Origin: Streptomyces mirabilis
Lineage (GTDB): Bacteria > Actinomycetota > Actinomycetes > Streptomycetales > Streptomycetaceae
Reading direction: 5' to 3'
DNA length: 64,000 nt
Assembly: GCF_039503195.1 (NCBI RefSeq)
Contig: NZ_JBCJKP010000001.1
Location: 3,658,001-3,722,000, forward strand
Shown here: positions 25,171-33,250 of the stretch, in pieces
Numbering within the stretch: the first letter of the stretch is position 1
Layout: each line of letters starts with the position of its first letter
Notes under the pieces: model-generated
What the model was told of the DNA's origin: nothing
Databases searched by the model: none
The model's input: only the letters and a program-made list of their open reading frames with translations
Position numbers and translations under genes: made by a program

Positions 25171-25238
25171 GGGACCACCGGTTCGCCGGGACCACCGGTC
25201 CGCCGGGAGCACCGGTCCGTCGGGAGCACCGGTCCGTC
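25171..25238. repeat. 17-bp tandem repeat, four copies
   Basis: Four consecutive units of GGGACCACCGGTTCGCC (variants GGGAGCACCGGTCCGTC) lie between the convergent small Zn-finger and TetR genes. Each holds the palindrome ACCGGT. The array could act in termination or as a protein-binding array. Confidence 0.85.
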
Positions 25239-25250
25239 GGGGCCGTGGAA

Positions 25251-25856
25251 TCAGTCGATTCGGCGGCGCAGTCCGCGCAGGACGAGGGTGACGACCGTCG
25301 AGAACTCGGCCTCGATGCCCGGCTTTTCCCACTCGTGGGCGTAGGCGGGGTCGTGGAAACGGTTCGTGGCGTGGAAGACGGCGCGGGCCGTCGCGACGGA
25401 GTCGCCGTCCACGGTCATGAAGTCGCCCTCCATCACACCGCGATGAATGATGTCCGACAGCTGGTCGACCAGCTCGGCGACGTGCTCCTCGACCACCGCG
25501 CTCGCCTCGTCGAGCAGCACCGAGTACGTGGCGAACAGCTCGGGATCGTCGCCCGCCTTGTGCCGCTTGGCGGTGAACAGCGTCGACAGCCAGTGCTCGA
25601 GCGCCTCCGGGGGTGGCGCGGACGACGGCCTGGCGATCTCCGCGAGTATCTGCGACGTACGGTCCAGCCAGCGCTTCGTGACCGCCTCCCGCAGCGCCGC
25701 CTTCGTACGGAAGTGACGGTAGACGCTGCCGTGGCTGACGCCGAGCGCGCGGGCCACGTCCACCACGGTGGCCTTCGCGGGGCCGTGGCGGCGCAGCGCC
25801 TCCTCGGTCGCCTCGAGGATGCGCTCGGCGGTCAGTGCTTCGGTGGTCGGTGCCAT
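25251..25856 (-). CDS. TetR-family transcriptional regulator
   Basis: 201 residues from ATG 25856. The N-terminal HTH is TAERILEATEEALRRHGPAK then VVDVARALGVSHGSVYRHFR, with TKAALREAVTKRWLDRTSQI after it. The C-terminal ligand domain is helical and of normal length. A longer frame from 26084 would antisense-overlap non-coding sequence and the end of the next gene and is rejected. It lies 26 bp downstream of an aldo/keto reductase gene on the same strand, so the two are probably co-transcribed from a promoter carrying a 15-bp inverted repeat. Autoregulation is inferred. Confidence 0.9.
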   Translation of the reverse strand: MAPTTEALTAERILEATEEALRRHGPAKATVVDVARALGVSHGSVYRHFRTKAALREAVTKRWLDRTSQILAEIARPSSAPPPEALEHWLSTLFTAKRHKAGDDPELFATYSVLLDEASAVVEEHVAELVDQLSDIIHRGVMEGDFMTVDGDSVATARAVFHATNRFHDPAYAHEWEKPGIEAEFSTVVTLVLRGLRRRID

Positions 25857-25882
25857 GTCGAAAACCGTACCTGGCGGCACTG

Positions 25883-26887
25883 TCAGCGTTCGGTGCCGAG
25901 ATGTGACATCTGCGCCGCCGGGTAGCGGTCGCCCGCGGCGGCGTCCGCCGGCACGGCCTGCTCGATCGCCGCGAGGTCGGCGTCGTCGAGCGTGACGTCC
26001 AGCGCACCGAGCGCCTCCGCCAGCCGCTCCCGGGTCCGCGCACCGACCAGCGGCACGATGTCCTCGCCCCTCGACAACACCCACGCGATCGCGATCTGCG
26101 CCACGCTGACGCCCTTCTGCTCCGCGATCTTCCGCAACGCCTCGACGAGGGAGAGGTTGTGCTGGAGGTTCTCTCCCTGGAAGCGGGGGCTCATGGAACG
26201 GAAGTCGGTCGGGGCCAGTTGCCGGTCGGCCGTGAAGTGGCCGGAGATCAGCCCGCGGGACAGCACGCCGTACGCGGTGATCCCGATGCCCAGCTCACGG
26301 GTGGTCGGCAGGACCTCGTCCTCGATGCCGCGCGAGATCAGCGAGTACTCGATCTGGAGGTCGGAGATGGGGGCGGTGGCGGCGGCCCGGCGGATGGTTT
26401 CGGCGCCGACCTCGCTCAGGCCGATGTGCCTGACGTGCCCCTTCTCCACGAGCTCGGCGATCGCGCCGACCGTCTCCTCGATCGGGACGTTCGGGTCGAG
26501 CCGCGCGATCCGGTACACGTCGATGTGATCGACGCCCAGGCGCTGCAGCGAGTACGCGGCGAAGTTCCGCACCGCGGCGGGGCGGCCGTCGTATCCGGAC
26601 CAGCCGCCGTCCGGGTCGCGCAGGGCGCCGAACTTGACGCTGGTCAGCGCCTGCTCGCGCAGGGCCGCCGGAGCCGCGCGCAGGGCCTCGCCGATCAGCA
26701 TCTCGTTGTGGCCCATGGCGTAGAAGTCGCCGGTGTCGAGGAGCGTCACGCCTGCCTCGAGGGCGGCGTGGATGGTCGCGATGGACTCGGCCCGGTCCGC
26801 CTCGCCGTACAGCGCGGACATGCCCATGCAACCGAGGCCGAGGGCGGAGACCTGGGGGCCGGTGGTTCCGAGGGGGCGGGTATGCAT
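25883..26887 (-). CDS. Aldo/keto reductase family protein
   Basis: 334 residues forming a TIM barrel. LGTTGPQVSALGLGCMGMS opens it, LLDTGDFYAMGHNEMLIGEA carries the catalytic Asp and Tyr, TSVKFG the Lys, and VPLVGARTRERLAEALGAL the NADPH-binding end. The fourth catalytic position, normally His in QHRxDP, is Ala here (VYRIARLDPNVPIEET). That variant is shared by one actinobacterial AKR subfamily as I recall it, but it makes standard ketone reduction uncertain. The ATG at 26887 starts exactly at the family N-terminus (MHTRPLGTTGPQ). It is upstream of, and likely co-transcribed with, the TetR gene. Confidence 0.9.
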   Translation of the reverse strand: MHTRPLGTTGPQVSALGLGCMGMSALYGEADRAESIATIHAALEAGVTLLDTGDFYAMGHNEMLIGEALRAAPAALREQALTSVKFGALRDPDGGWSGYDGRPAAVRNFAAYSLQRLGVDHIDVYRIARLDPNVPIEETVGAIAELVEKGHVRHIGLSEVGAETIRRAAATAPISDLQIEYSLISRGIEDEVLPTTRELGIGITAYGVLSRGLISGHFTADRQLAPTDFRSMSPRFQGENLQHNLSLVEALRKIAEQKGVSVAQIAIAWVLSRGEDIVPLVGARTRERLAEALGALDVTLDDADLAAIEQAVPADAAAGDRYPAAQMSHLGTER

Positions 26888-26936
26888 GAGGACTCCCTGG
26901 TGTCCCTTGAAGGATCGGTGCCCTCTCACGATGGCA

Positions 26937-27016
26937 TGACAGATGACAGATTTCAATATCTGTCATCTGTCAGCTGTCAGCTGTCACCTGTCAGCCGTCA
27001 TCTGTTATCGGTCATC
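26937..27016. promoter_or_regulatory. 15-bp perfect inverted repeat leading into a heptamer array
   Basis: TGACAGATGACAGAT (26937-26951), TTCAAT, ATCTGTCATCTGTCA (26958-26972) is a perfect inverted repeat. To its right the heptamer TGTCAKC is iterated eight times in register from 26961 to 27016 (last three copies diverged). It lies 50 bp upstream of the AKR-TetR operon and is AT-richer than its surroundings. It is a strong candidate operator for the TetR protein. Confidence 0.75.
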
Positions 27017-27056
27017 CGGCGCTTTCCACCCGCCACCCGCCACCCCCACCCCACTT

Positions 27057-27088
27057 TGGTCCAGACCTATTGACGACAGGTCTGGACC
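27057..27088 (+). promoter_or_regulatory. Chitinase-type promoter repeat overlapping a -35 box
   Basis: TGGTCCAGACCT (27057-27068) and its inverted partner AGGTCTGGACC (27078-27088) flank ATTGACGAC, which contains a TTGAC -35-like element. The TGGTCYAGACC core is the known element of Streptomyces chitinase promoters and resembles the DasR/ChiR-type target. It sits 56 bp before the chitinase ATG. Confidence 0.8.
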
Positions 27089-27143
27089 GCAGGCACTGTC
27101 ATGCCTACGACACCTCACCGCACCCCCCACCGGGAGGCCTCGC

Positions 27144-28196
27144 ATGATCCGTCGGAAGCTGCGCCTGTTCGCCCTCGCACTCACCGCAGCCGTCCTCGCC
27201 CCGCTGTCGGTCGCCACCGCCCCCACCGCATCCGCCGCCGACACCTGCGCCGTGAAGTCCCGCCCGTCCGGGAAGGTTCTCCAGGGCTACTGGGAGAACT
27301 GGGACGGCTCTTCCAACGGAGTGCACCCGCCGTTCGGGTGGACTCCGATCACCGACTCCCGTATCGCCGCGCACGGCTACAACGTGATCAACGCGGCGTT
27401 CCCGGTCATCCGCTCCGACGGCACGGCGCTGTGGGAGGACGGGATGGACACCGGTGTGAAGGTCGCGACGTCGGCGGAGATGTGCGCGGCCAAGGCGTCC
27501 GGGCAGACGATCCTGCTGTCGATCGGCGGGGCTGCGGCGGGCATCGACCTCAGTTCCTCCGCCGTCGCCGACAGGTTCGTCGCGACGATCGTGCCGATCC
27601 TGAAGAAGTACAACTTCGACGGTATCGACATCGACATCGAGACGGGCCTGGTCGGCAGTGGCAGCATCGGTCAGCTCTCCACGTCCCAGGCCAACCTGAT
27701 CCGGATCATCGACGGCGTGCTGTCGCAGATGCCGGCCAACTTCGGGCTGACCATGGCGCCGGAGACCGCGTACGTCACGGGCGGCAGCATCACGTACGGC
27801 TCGATCTGGGGCGCGTATCTGCCGATCGTCAAGAAGTACGCGGACAACGGGCGCCTGTGGTGGCTGAACATGCAGTACTACAACGGCAGCATGTACGGAT
27901 GCTCCGGCGACTCCTACTCCGCGGGCACCGTCCAGGGCTTCACCGCGCAGACCGACTGCCTGAACAAGGGGCTGGTCGTGCAGGGCACCACCATCAAGGT
28001 GCCCTACGACAAGCAGGTCCCGGGTCTGCCCGCCCAGTCGGGCGCCGGTGGCGGCTACATGTCACCGAGCCTGGTCTCCCAGGCGTGGCGGCACTACGGC
28101 ACCGGCCTCAAGGGCCTGATGACCTGGTCGATCAACTGGGACGGCTCGAAGAACTGGACCTTCGGCGACAACGTCAAGGCGCTGCAGGGCCGTTGA
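27144..28196 (+). CDS. Secreted GH18 chitinase
   Basis: 350 residues. A signal peptide (MIRRKLRLFALALTAAVLAP, ending ATAPTASAA) precedes a single catalytic GH18 barrel with no carbohydrate-binding module. KVLQGYWENWDGSS is strand 1, TILLSIGG the second conserved block, and FDGIDIDIE the DxxDxDxE catalytic motif with the acid Glu. MAPETAY, NMQYYN and MTWSINWD follow, lining the substrate cleft. It cleaves beta-1,4-GlcNAc chains outside the cell. Expression is likely under GlcNAc/chitin control through the TGGTCCAGACCT repeat upstream. It is followed by a strong bidirectional terminator. Confidence 0.95.
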   Translation: MIRRKLRLFALALTAAVLAPLSVATAPTASAADTCAVKSRPSGKVLQGYWENWDGSSNGVHPPFGWTPITDSRIAAHGYNVINAAFPVIRSDGTALWEDGMDTGVKVATSAEMCAAKASGQTILLSIGGAAAGIDLSSSAVADRFVATIVPILKKYNFDGIDIDIETGLVGSGSIGQLSTSQANLIRIIDGVLSQMPANFGLTMAPETAYVTGGSITYGSIWGAYLPIVKKYADNGRLWWLNMQYYNGSMYGCSGDSYSAGTVQGFTAQTDCLNKGLVVQGTTIKVPYDKQVPGLPAQSGAGGGYMSPSLVSQAWRHYGTGLKGLMTWSINWDGSKNWTFGDNVKALQGR

Positions 28197-28344
28197 GAAC
28201 CAGGACGGCTCGGGGAGCAGTCCACCGGACAGGTCGCCTCCAACGCGCCGTCGCAGTTCTCATCGCGCCGCCACGTGTCGGGCCGCCAGGGCCTGTCTCT
28301 CGGATCAGTCCGGGGCCGGGGTCGCGCGGAATGTCCGGCGATCC

Positions 28345-28387
28345 GAAAAGCCCCCGGTTCCCGCAGCGCGGGAACCGGGGGCTTTTC
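28345..28387. terminator. Bidirectional terminator between chitinase and glyS
   Basis: A perfect 20-bp stem from GAAAAGCCCCCGGTTCCCGC (28345-28364) closes a 3-base loop; its arms end in AAAA/TTTT, so it can stop transcription from both the chitinase gene (+) and glyS (-). Confidence 0.92.
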
Positions 28388-28401
28388 ACGGACAAGCCAG
28401 G

Positions 28402-29784
28402 TCAGCAGCCGATCAGGCGCGCGGCCAGGTAGCCCTCGATCTGGTCGAGGGAGACGCGCTCCTGCTTCATCGAGTCGCGCTCGCGCACCGTGACGGCGTT
28501 GTCGTCGAGGGTGTCGAAGTCGACCGTGACGCAGAACGGGGTGCCGATCTCGTCCTGGCGACGGTAGCGGCGGCCGATGGCGCCCGCGTCGTCGAAGTCG
28601 ATGTTCCAGTGCTGGCGCAGGGCGGTGGCGAGACCCTTGGCCTTCGGGGACAGCTCGGGGTTGCGGGAGAGCGGGAGGACGGCGACCTTGACCGGCGCGA
28701 GGCGCGGGTCGAGGCGCAGCACCGTGCGCTTCTCCATCTTGCCCTTGGCGTTGGGGGCCTCGTCCTCGACATAGGCGTCCAGCAGGAACGCCAGCATGGC
28801 GCGGCCGACACCGGCGGCGGGCTCGATGACGTACGGAGTCCAGCGCTCGCCGGCCTCCTGGTCGAAGTACGAGAGGTCCTGGCCGGAGGCCTTGGAGTGC
28901 GCGCCGAGGTCGTAGTCGGTGCGGTTGGCGACGCCCTCCAGCTCACCCCACTCGTTGCCGCCGAAGCTGAAGCGGTACTCGATGTCGGCGGTGCGCTTGG
29001 AGTAGTGGGAGAGCTTCTCCTTGGGGTGCTCGAACCAGCGCATGTTCTCTTCGCGCAGACCGAGGCCGGTGTACCAGTTCCAGCGCTCCTGCATCCAGTA
29101 CTCCTGCCACTTCTCGTCCTCGCCCGGCTTGACGAAGAACTCCATCTCCATCTGCTCGAACTCGCGGGTGCGGAAGATGAAGTTGCCGGGCGTGATCTCG
29201 TTGCGGAAGGACTTGCCCATCTGCGCGATGCCGAAGGGCGGCTTGCGGCGCGAGGTCTGCTGGACCTGGGCGAAGTTGGTGAAGATGCCCTGGGCCGTCT
29301 CGGGGCGCAGGTAGGCGACGGAGCCGCTGTCCTGCGTGGGGCCGAGGTGGGTGGTGAGCAGGCCCGAGAACTGCTTGGGCTCGGTGAACGTGCCCTTGTT
29401 GCCGCAGTTGGGGCAGTTGAGGTCGGCGAGGCCGTTCTCCGGGAGGCGGCCGTGCTTCGCCTCGTAGGCCTCCTCCAGGTGGTCGGCGCGGTAGCGCTTG
29501 TGGCAGGAGGTGCACTCGGTGAGCGGGTCGGTGAAGGTGGCGACGTGTCCCGACGCGACCCAGACCTCGGTCGCCAGGATCACCGACGAGTCGATACCGA
29601 CGACGTCCTCGCGGGAGGTGACCATGTAGCGCCACCACTGGCGCTTGATGTTCTCCTTGAGCTCGACGCCGAGCGGGCCGTAGTCCCAGGCGGCACGCTG
29701 TCCGCCGTAGATCTCACTACTGGGGAAAACGAAGCCACGGCGCTTGCTCAGGCTGACGATGGTGTCGATCTTGTCGGCGGCCAC
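28402..29784 (-). CDS. glyS: Glycyl-tRNA synthetase, homodimeric type
   Basis: 460 residues; charges tRNA-Gly with glycine in the cytoplasm. Family segments are [33 protein letters not shown] (motif 1 region), [16 protein letters not shown] and [18 protein letters not shown] (zinc-like Cys pairs), [19 protein letters not shown] (motif 2), and [14 protein letters not shown] plus the C-terminal anticodon-binding domain. The GTG at 29784 ([18 protein letters not shown]) is chosen for its GAGAG upstream and match to the family start; the open upstream frame of 29 residues is not family-like. It is divergent from the zinc uptake operon. Confidence 0.96.
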   Translation of the reverse strand: MAADKIDTIVSLSKRRGFVFPSSEIYGGQRAAWDYGPLGVELKENIKRQWWRYMVTSREDVVGIDSSVILATEVWVASGHVATFTDPLTECTSCHKRYRADHLEEAYEAKHGRLPENGLADLNCPNCGNKGTFTEPKQFSGLLTTHLGPTQDSGSVAYLRPETAQGIFTNFAQVQQTSRRKPPFGIAQMGKSFRNEITPGNFIFRTREFEQMEMEFFVKPGEDEKWQEYWMQERWNWYTGLGLREENMRWFEHPKEKLSHYSKRTADIEYRFSFGGNEWGELEGVANRTDYDLGAHSKASGQDLSYFDQEAGERWTPYVIEPAAGVGRAMLAFLLDAYVEDEAPNAKGKMEKRTVLRLDPRLAPVKVAVLPLSRNPELSPKAKGLATALRQHWNIDFDDAGAIGRRYRRQDEIGTPFCVTVDFDTLDDNAVTVRERDSMKQERVSLDQIEGYLAARLIGC

Positions 29785-29938
29785 GGTGCTCTCTTCATTA
29801 CGAACGGACGGCAGCGAATGATTCAGGTTACCGGCGCCGCCCACCCTCGTATCAAATCGGTTCGGGGACACCTCGCCTCATCGTGCCCCTTACCGGCTCA
29901 TTCGCCGCCCCGTTTACCGAGGGCTTACCGAAGGCTTG

Positions 29939-29976
29939 TTGACAATCGTTTCCAGGTTTGTTGAAAATGACTGTCA
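29939..29976 (+). promoter_or_regulatory. znuA promoter with two Zur boxes
   Basis: TGACAATCGTTTCCA (29940-29954) and TGAAAATGACTGTCA (29962-29976) both resemble the 15-bp Streptomyces Zur box (TGAAAATNATTTTCA type). TTGACA (29939-29944) forms a -35, and the -10 falls inside the second box (about 29962-29968). The second box ends on the ATG, so the transcript is probably leaderless. Confidence 0.8.
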
Positions 29977-30956
29977 TGAACGTACGACGGCGCCTCGCCG
30001 CTTCTCGAATAAGCACGGCCGGGTCCGCGGCCCTGACAGCCACCGCTGTCGGCCTCGGCGCCCTCACCGGCTGCTCGGTCTCCACGGCGGCCGGCGGCAG
30101 GAGCGACGGGAAGCTCGACATCGTGGCGTCGTTCTACCCCATGCAGTACCTCGCCGAGCAGATCGGCGGGACGCACGTGCAGGTCACGAGCCTGACCCAG
30201 CCCGGTCAGGAGCCGCACGACCTGGAGATCAGCGCCCGGCAGACGGCGCGGCTCCAGTCGGCGGACGCCGTCGTCTACCTCAAGAACCTGCAGCCGGCCG
30301 TCGACGACGCCGTGGCGCAGTCCGAGGTCAAGACCAAGATCGACGCCGCGTCGCTGACGACCCTGGAGAAGCACGGCAACGAGGTCGGCGGGCACGCGGC
30401 CTCGCACGACACCTCCAAGAGCGAGGAGAGCGGCTCCGCCGACCCGCACATCTGGCTCGACCCGGTGAAGTACGGCCAGGTCGCCGAAGGGGTCGCCAAG
30501 GCCCTCAAGAAGGCCGACCCGAAGCACGCCGCGGACTACGACAAGAACATGGCGGCGCTGCGGAAGAAGTTCGCCGATCTCGACACCCGGTACAAGACCG
30601 GGCTGGTGAACACCAGGACCAAGGTCTTCATCACCACGCACGCCGCCTTCGGCTACCTCGCCGAGCGCTACGGCCTCACCGAGGAGGCCATCAACGGTCT
30701 GGACCCGGAGTCGGAGCCCAGCGCGAACCGCGTGAAGGACCTTGAGAAGATGGCGAAGGCCGACGGCGTCTCGACGGTGTTCTACGAGACGCTCGTCAGC
30801 GACAAGACCGCCAAGACCATCGCCGGCGACGCGAACCTGAAGACGGACGTCCTCGACCCGATCGAGGGCATCACCGGCAAGTCCAGGGGCAGCGACTACT
30901 TCCAGGTCATGGAGTCGAACCTGAAGGCGCTGCGAACGGCGTTGGGCGCCAAGTGA
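29976..30956 (+). CDS. znuA: Zinc ABC transporter substrate-binding lipoprotein
   Basis: About 326 residues of the cluster A-I metal-binding family. An N-terminal signal ends in the lipobox LTGC. KLDIVASFYPMQYLAEQIGG, then EPHDLEISARQTARLQ, HIWLDPVKYGQVA and ITTHAAFGYLAERYGL supply the three His ligands; YETLVSDKTAKTIAGD and DPIEGITG close the second lobe. A His-containing loop (KHGNEVGGHAASHD) fits zinc. It captures zinc outside the membrane for ZnuCB. ATG 29976 is preferred because the second Zur box and -10 overlap everything upstream; ATG 29967 is an alternative. Confidence 0.93.
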   Translation: MNVRRRLAASRISTAGSAALTATAVGLGALTGCSVSTAAGGRSDGKLDIVASFYPMQYLAEQIGGTHVQVTSLTQPGQEPHDLEISARQTARLQSADAVVYLKNLQPAVDDAVAQSEVKTKIDAASLTTLEKHGNEVGGHAASHDTSKSEESGSADPHIWLDPVKYGQVAEGVAKALKKADPKHAADYDKNMAALRKKFADLDTRYKTGLVNTRTKVFITTHAAFGYLAERYGLTEEAINGLDPESEPSANRVKDLEKMAKADGVSTVFYETLVSDKTAKTIAGDANLKTDVLDPIEGITGKSRGSDYFQVMESNLKALRTALGAK

Positions 30957-30984
30957 CACCCAGTCCGAGTTCCAGGAGGACAGC

Positions 30985-31752
30985 GTGAGCGAGCCCGTCA
31001 TATCCCTGCGCGGCGTGACCGCCGAGCTGGGTTCGCGCCCCGTCCTGCGCGGCATCGACCTCGCCGTGCACCGCGGTGAGGTCGTCGCGCTGCTCGGCGC
31101 CAACGGCTCCGGCAAGTCGACGGCCATCCGCAGCGTCATCGGCCAGGTCCCGGTCAGCGGCGGCGAGATAGAGATCTTCGGCACCCCGCGCCGGCGCTTC
31201 CGCGACTGGAAGCGGGTGGGGTACGTGCCGCAGCGCACGACCGCCGCGGGCGGCGTGCCCGCCACGGTGACCGAGATCGTCGCCTCCGGCCGGCTCTCCC
31301 GCGCCCGCTTCGGCGTGCTGCGCAAGGCCGACCACGAGGCCGTACGGCACGCCCTGGAGCTCGTCGGCATGGCGGACCGCGCCAAGGACTCGGTGAACGC
31401 CCTGTCGGGCGGCCAGCACCAGCGCGTCCTGATCGCCCGCGCCCTCGCCTCCGAACCCGAGCTGCTGATCATGGACGAGCCGATGGCGGGCGTCGACCTG
31501 GCGAGCCAGGAGGTGCTGGCCCGGACCCTGCGCGAGCAGGTCGCGGCGGGCACCACCGTCCTGCTCGTCCTGCACGAGCTGGGCCCCCTGGAGCCCCTGA
31601 TCGACCGCGCGGTCGTCCTGCGCGACGGCTGCGTCCTGCACGACGGCCCGCCCCCGCGAGCGGTCGGCCAGCACGCGCTGCCCGGCCACGACCACGTACA
31701 CCCGCACGCGGCTCACGACGCCGAACCGATCCGGACGGGACTGCTGAGCTGA
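30985..31752 (+). CDS. znuC: Zinc ABC transporter ATP-binding protein
   Basis: 255 residues. Walker A GANGSGKST, Q-loop in RVGYVPQRTTA, signature ALSGGQHQR, Walker B LLIMDEP and switch His in LLVLHELG. This is the ATPase of the zinc importer fed by ZnuA. The C-terminal tail is His-rich (HALPGHDHVHPHAAHD) and may bind or sense zinc. GTG start with AGGAGG upstream, 28 bp after znuA and 16 bp before znuB, so the three form one operon under the two Zur boxes. Confidence 0.95.
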   Translation: MSEPVISLRGVTAELGSRPVLRGIDLAVHRGEVVALLGANGSGKSTAIRSVIGQVPVSGGEIEIFGTPRRRFRDWKRVGYVPQRTTAAGGVPATVTEIVASGRLSRARFGVLRKADHEAVRHALELVGMADRAKDSVNALSGGQHQRVLIARALASEPELLIMDEPMAGVDLASQEVLARTLREQVAAGTTVLLVLHELGPLEPLIDRAVVLRDGCVLHDGPPPRAVGQHALPGHDHVHPHAAHDAEPIRTGLLS

Positions 31753-31768
31753 TGGGACCGCAGAGCTG

Positions 31769-32671
31769 ATGGACATCCTGAACTACGACTTCATGCAGCG
31801 GGCGCTGCTCGCCGCCGTCCTGGTGGGCATCACCGCGCCCGCCGTCGGCATCTACCTCGTCCAGCGCCGACAGGCCCTGATGGGCGACGGCATCGGCCAT
31901 GTCGCGATGACCGGTGTCGGCCTCGGCTTCCTGCTCTCCACCAACCCGGTGTGGATGGCGACGGCCGTCTCGGTCCTCGGCGCCGTGATCATGGAGCTGA
32001 TCCGCTGGTACGGCAAGACGCGCGGCGACATCGCGCTCGCCATGCTCTTCTACGGCGGTATGGCGGGCGGCGTGATGTTCATCAACCTCGCGCCGGGCGG
32101 GTCCAACGCCAACCTGACCTCGTATCTCTTCGGCTCGCTCTCCACGGTCTCCGAGTCCGACGTGACGGCGATCTGCGTGCTCGCGGCCTTCGTCGTCCTG
32201 GTCACTCTCGGTCTGCGCCGACAGCTGTTCGCGGTCAGCCAGGACGAGGAGTTCGCGCGGGTGACCGGTCTGCCGGTGCGCGCCCTGAACCTGCTCACCG
32301 CCGTCACCGCCGCCGTCACCGTGACGGTCGCGATGCGGGTGGTCGGCCTGCTCCTGGTCAGCGCGCTGATGGTGGTCCCGGTGGCCGCGGCCCAGCAGCT
32401 CAGCCGCAGCTTCGCCGCCACCTTCGCGATCGCGGTGGCCATCGGGGTGAGCGTGACGATCGGCGGCACCGTGACGTCGTACTACCAGGACGTGCCGCCC
32501 GGTGCGACGATCGTGTTGCTGACCATCGGCGCGTTCATCGTGCTCACCGCGCTGGCGACCCCGCTGGCCCGGCGCCGTGCCCGGGCCCTGGCCGCCGCGC
32601 AGGGGGCCACAGACCCCGCGGAGTGCGCGATTCCGGCCACCCGCGGCCCGGAACGCAAGGTCGGCGTCTGA
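31769..32671 (+). CDS. znuB: Zinc ABC transporter permease
   Basis: 300 residues with about eight membrane helices of the ABC-3 family: FMQRALLAAVLVGITAPAVG at the start, RRQALMGDGIGHVAMTGVGL, ARVTGLPVRALNLL, and RVVGLLLVSALMVVPVAAAQ as the family signature near the C-terminus. It forms the membrane channel of the ZnuABC zinc importer. It begins 16 bp after znuC and is followed 58 bp later by zur. The last 30 residues are cytoplasmic and basic. Confidence 0.95.
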   Translation: MDILNYDFMQRALLAAVLVGITAPAVGIYLVQRRQALMGDGIGHVAMTGVGLGFLLSTNPVWMATAVSVLGAVIMELIRWYGKTRGDIALAMLFYGGMAGGVMFINLAPGGSNANLTSYLFGSLSTVSESDVTAICVLAAFVVLVTLGLRRQLFAVSQDEEFARVTGLPVRALNLLTAVTAAVTVTVAMRVVGLLLVSALMVVPVAAAQQLSRSFAATFAIAVAIGVSVTIGGTVTSYYQDVPPGATIVLLTIGAFIVLTALATPLARRRARALAAAQGATDPAECAIPATRGPERKVGV

Positions 32672-32729
32672 CCACGCACAGTCCGGGCTGGCACAATGGC
32701 CGGGCAAGGGCAGACGTGAGGAGGCAACG

Positions 32730-33146
32730 GTGACAACCGCTGGATCGCCCGTTCGGGGCCGTTCCACCCGGCAGCGTGCCGCCGTGGCGGCGGCGCTCGA
32801 CGAGGTGGACGAGTTCCGCAGTGCGCAGGAGCTCCACGACATGCTCAAGCACAAGGGTGACTCCGTCGGACTCACCACCGTGTACCGCACGCTGCAGTCC
32901 CTCGCCGACGCCGGCGAGGTCGACGTACTGCGTACCTCCGACGGCGAGTCCGTCTACCGCCGCTGCTCCACCGGCGAGCACCACCACCACCTCGTCTGCC
33001 GCGTCTGCGGCAAGGCGGTCGAGGTCGAGGGCCCGGCCGTCGAGAAGTGGGCGGAGGCGATCGCCGTCGAGCACGGCTATGTGAACGTCGCGCACACCGT
33101 GGAGATCTTCGGTACCTGCGCGGAGTGCGCTGCCGCCAAGGGGTAG
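32730..33146 (+). CDS. zur: Zinc uptake regulator, Fur family
   Basis: 138 residues. The N-terminal winged HTH has STRQRAAVAAALDEVDEFRS and VGLTTVYRTLQSLADAGEV; the metal-binding dimer domain has EHHHHLVCRVCGKAVEVEG and the last Cys pair CAECAAAKG for structural zinc. Zn-loaded Zur binds the boxes upstream of znuA and shuts the operon. GTG 32730 has GAGGAGG seven bases upstream. It follows znuB on the same strand after 58 bp, as is usual in Streptomyces. Confidence 0.95.
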   Translation: MTTAGSPVRGRSTRQRAAVAAALDEVDEFRSAQELHDMLKHKGDSVGLTTVYRTLQSLADAGEVDVLRTSDGESVYRRCSTGEHHHHLVCRVCGKAVEVEGPAVEKWAEAIAVEHGYVNVAHTVEIFGTCAECAAAKG

Positions 33147-33149
33147 CGG

Positions 33150-33237
33150 GGGCCCGGTTCTTGGCCGCGGGCCGGTGGGGGCCGGGCGCGCAGTTCCCCG
33201 CACCCTGAAGGGGGCGCCTCCTGACGGAGCGCCCCCT
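33150..33237. repeat. Streptomyces intergenic repeat with terminator hairpin
   Basis: The segment GGCCGGTGGGGGCCGGGCGC followed by GCAGTTCCCCGCACCCTGAA belongs to the GC-rich intergenic element seen many times in Streptomyces chromosomes. A second, inverted copy lies at about 58095-58190. It ends in a 9-bp hairpin AGGGGGCGC (33209-33217) / GCGCCCCCT (33229-33237) that can terminate the convergent zur and uppS transcripts. Confidence 0.7.
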
Positions 33238-33250
33238 CACGCATCAGGAC

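Noticed and set aside
25171..25238. Possible CRISPR array
   Set aside because: Units are contiguous 17-mers without unique spacers and no cas genes are present.
26961..27016. Possible CRISPR-like or origin iteron array
   Set aside because: Seven-base units without spacers; the location upstream of an AKR-TetR operon fits an operator array better.
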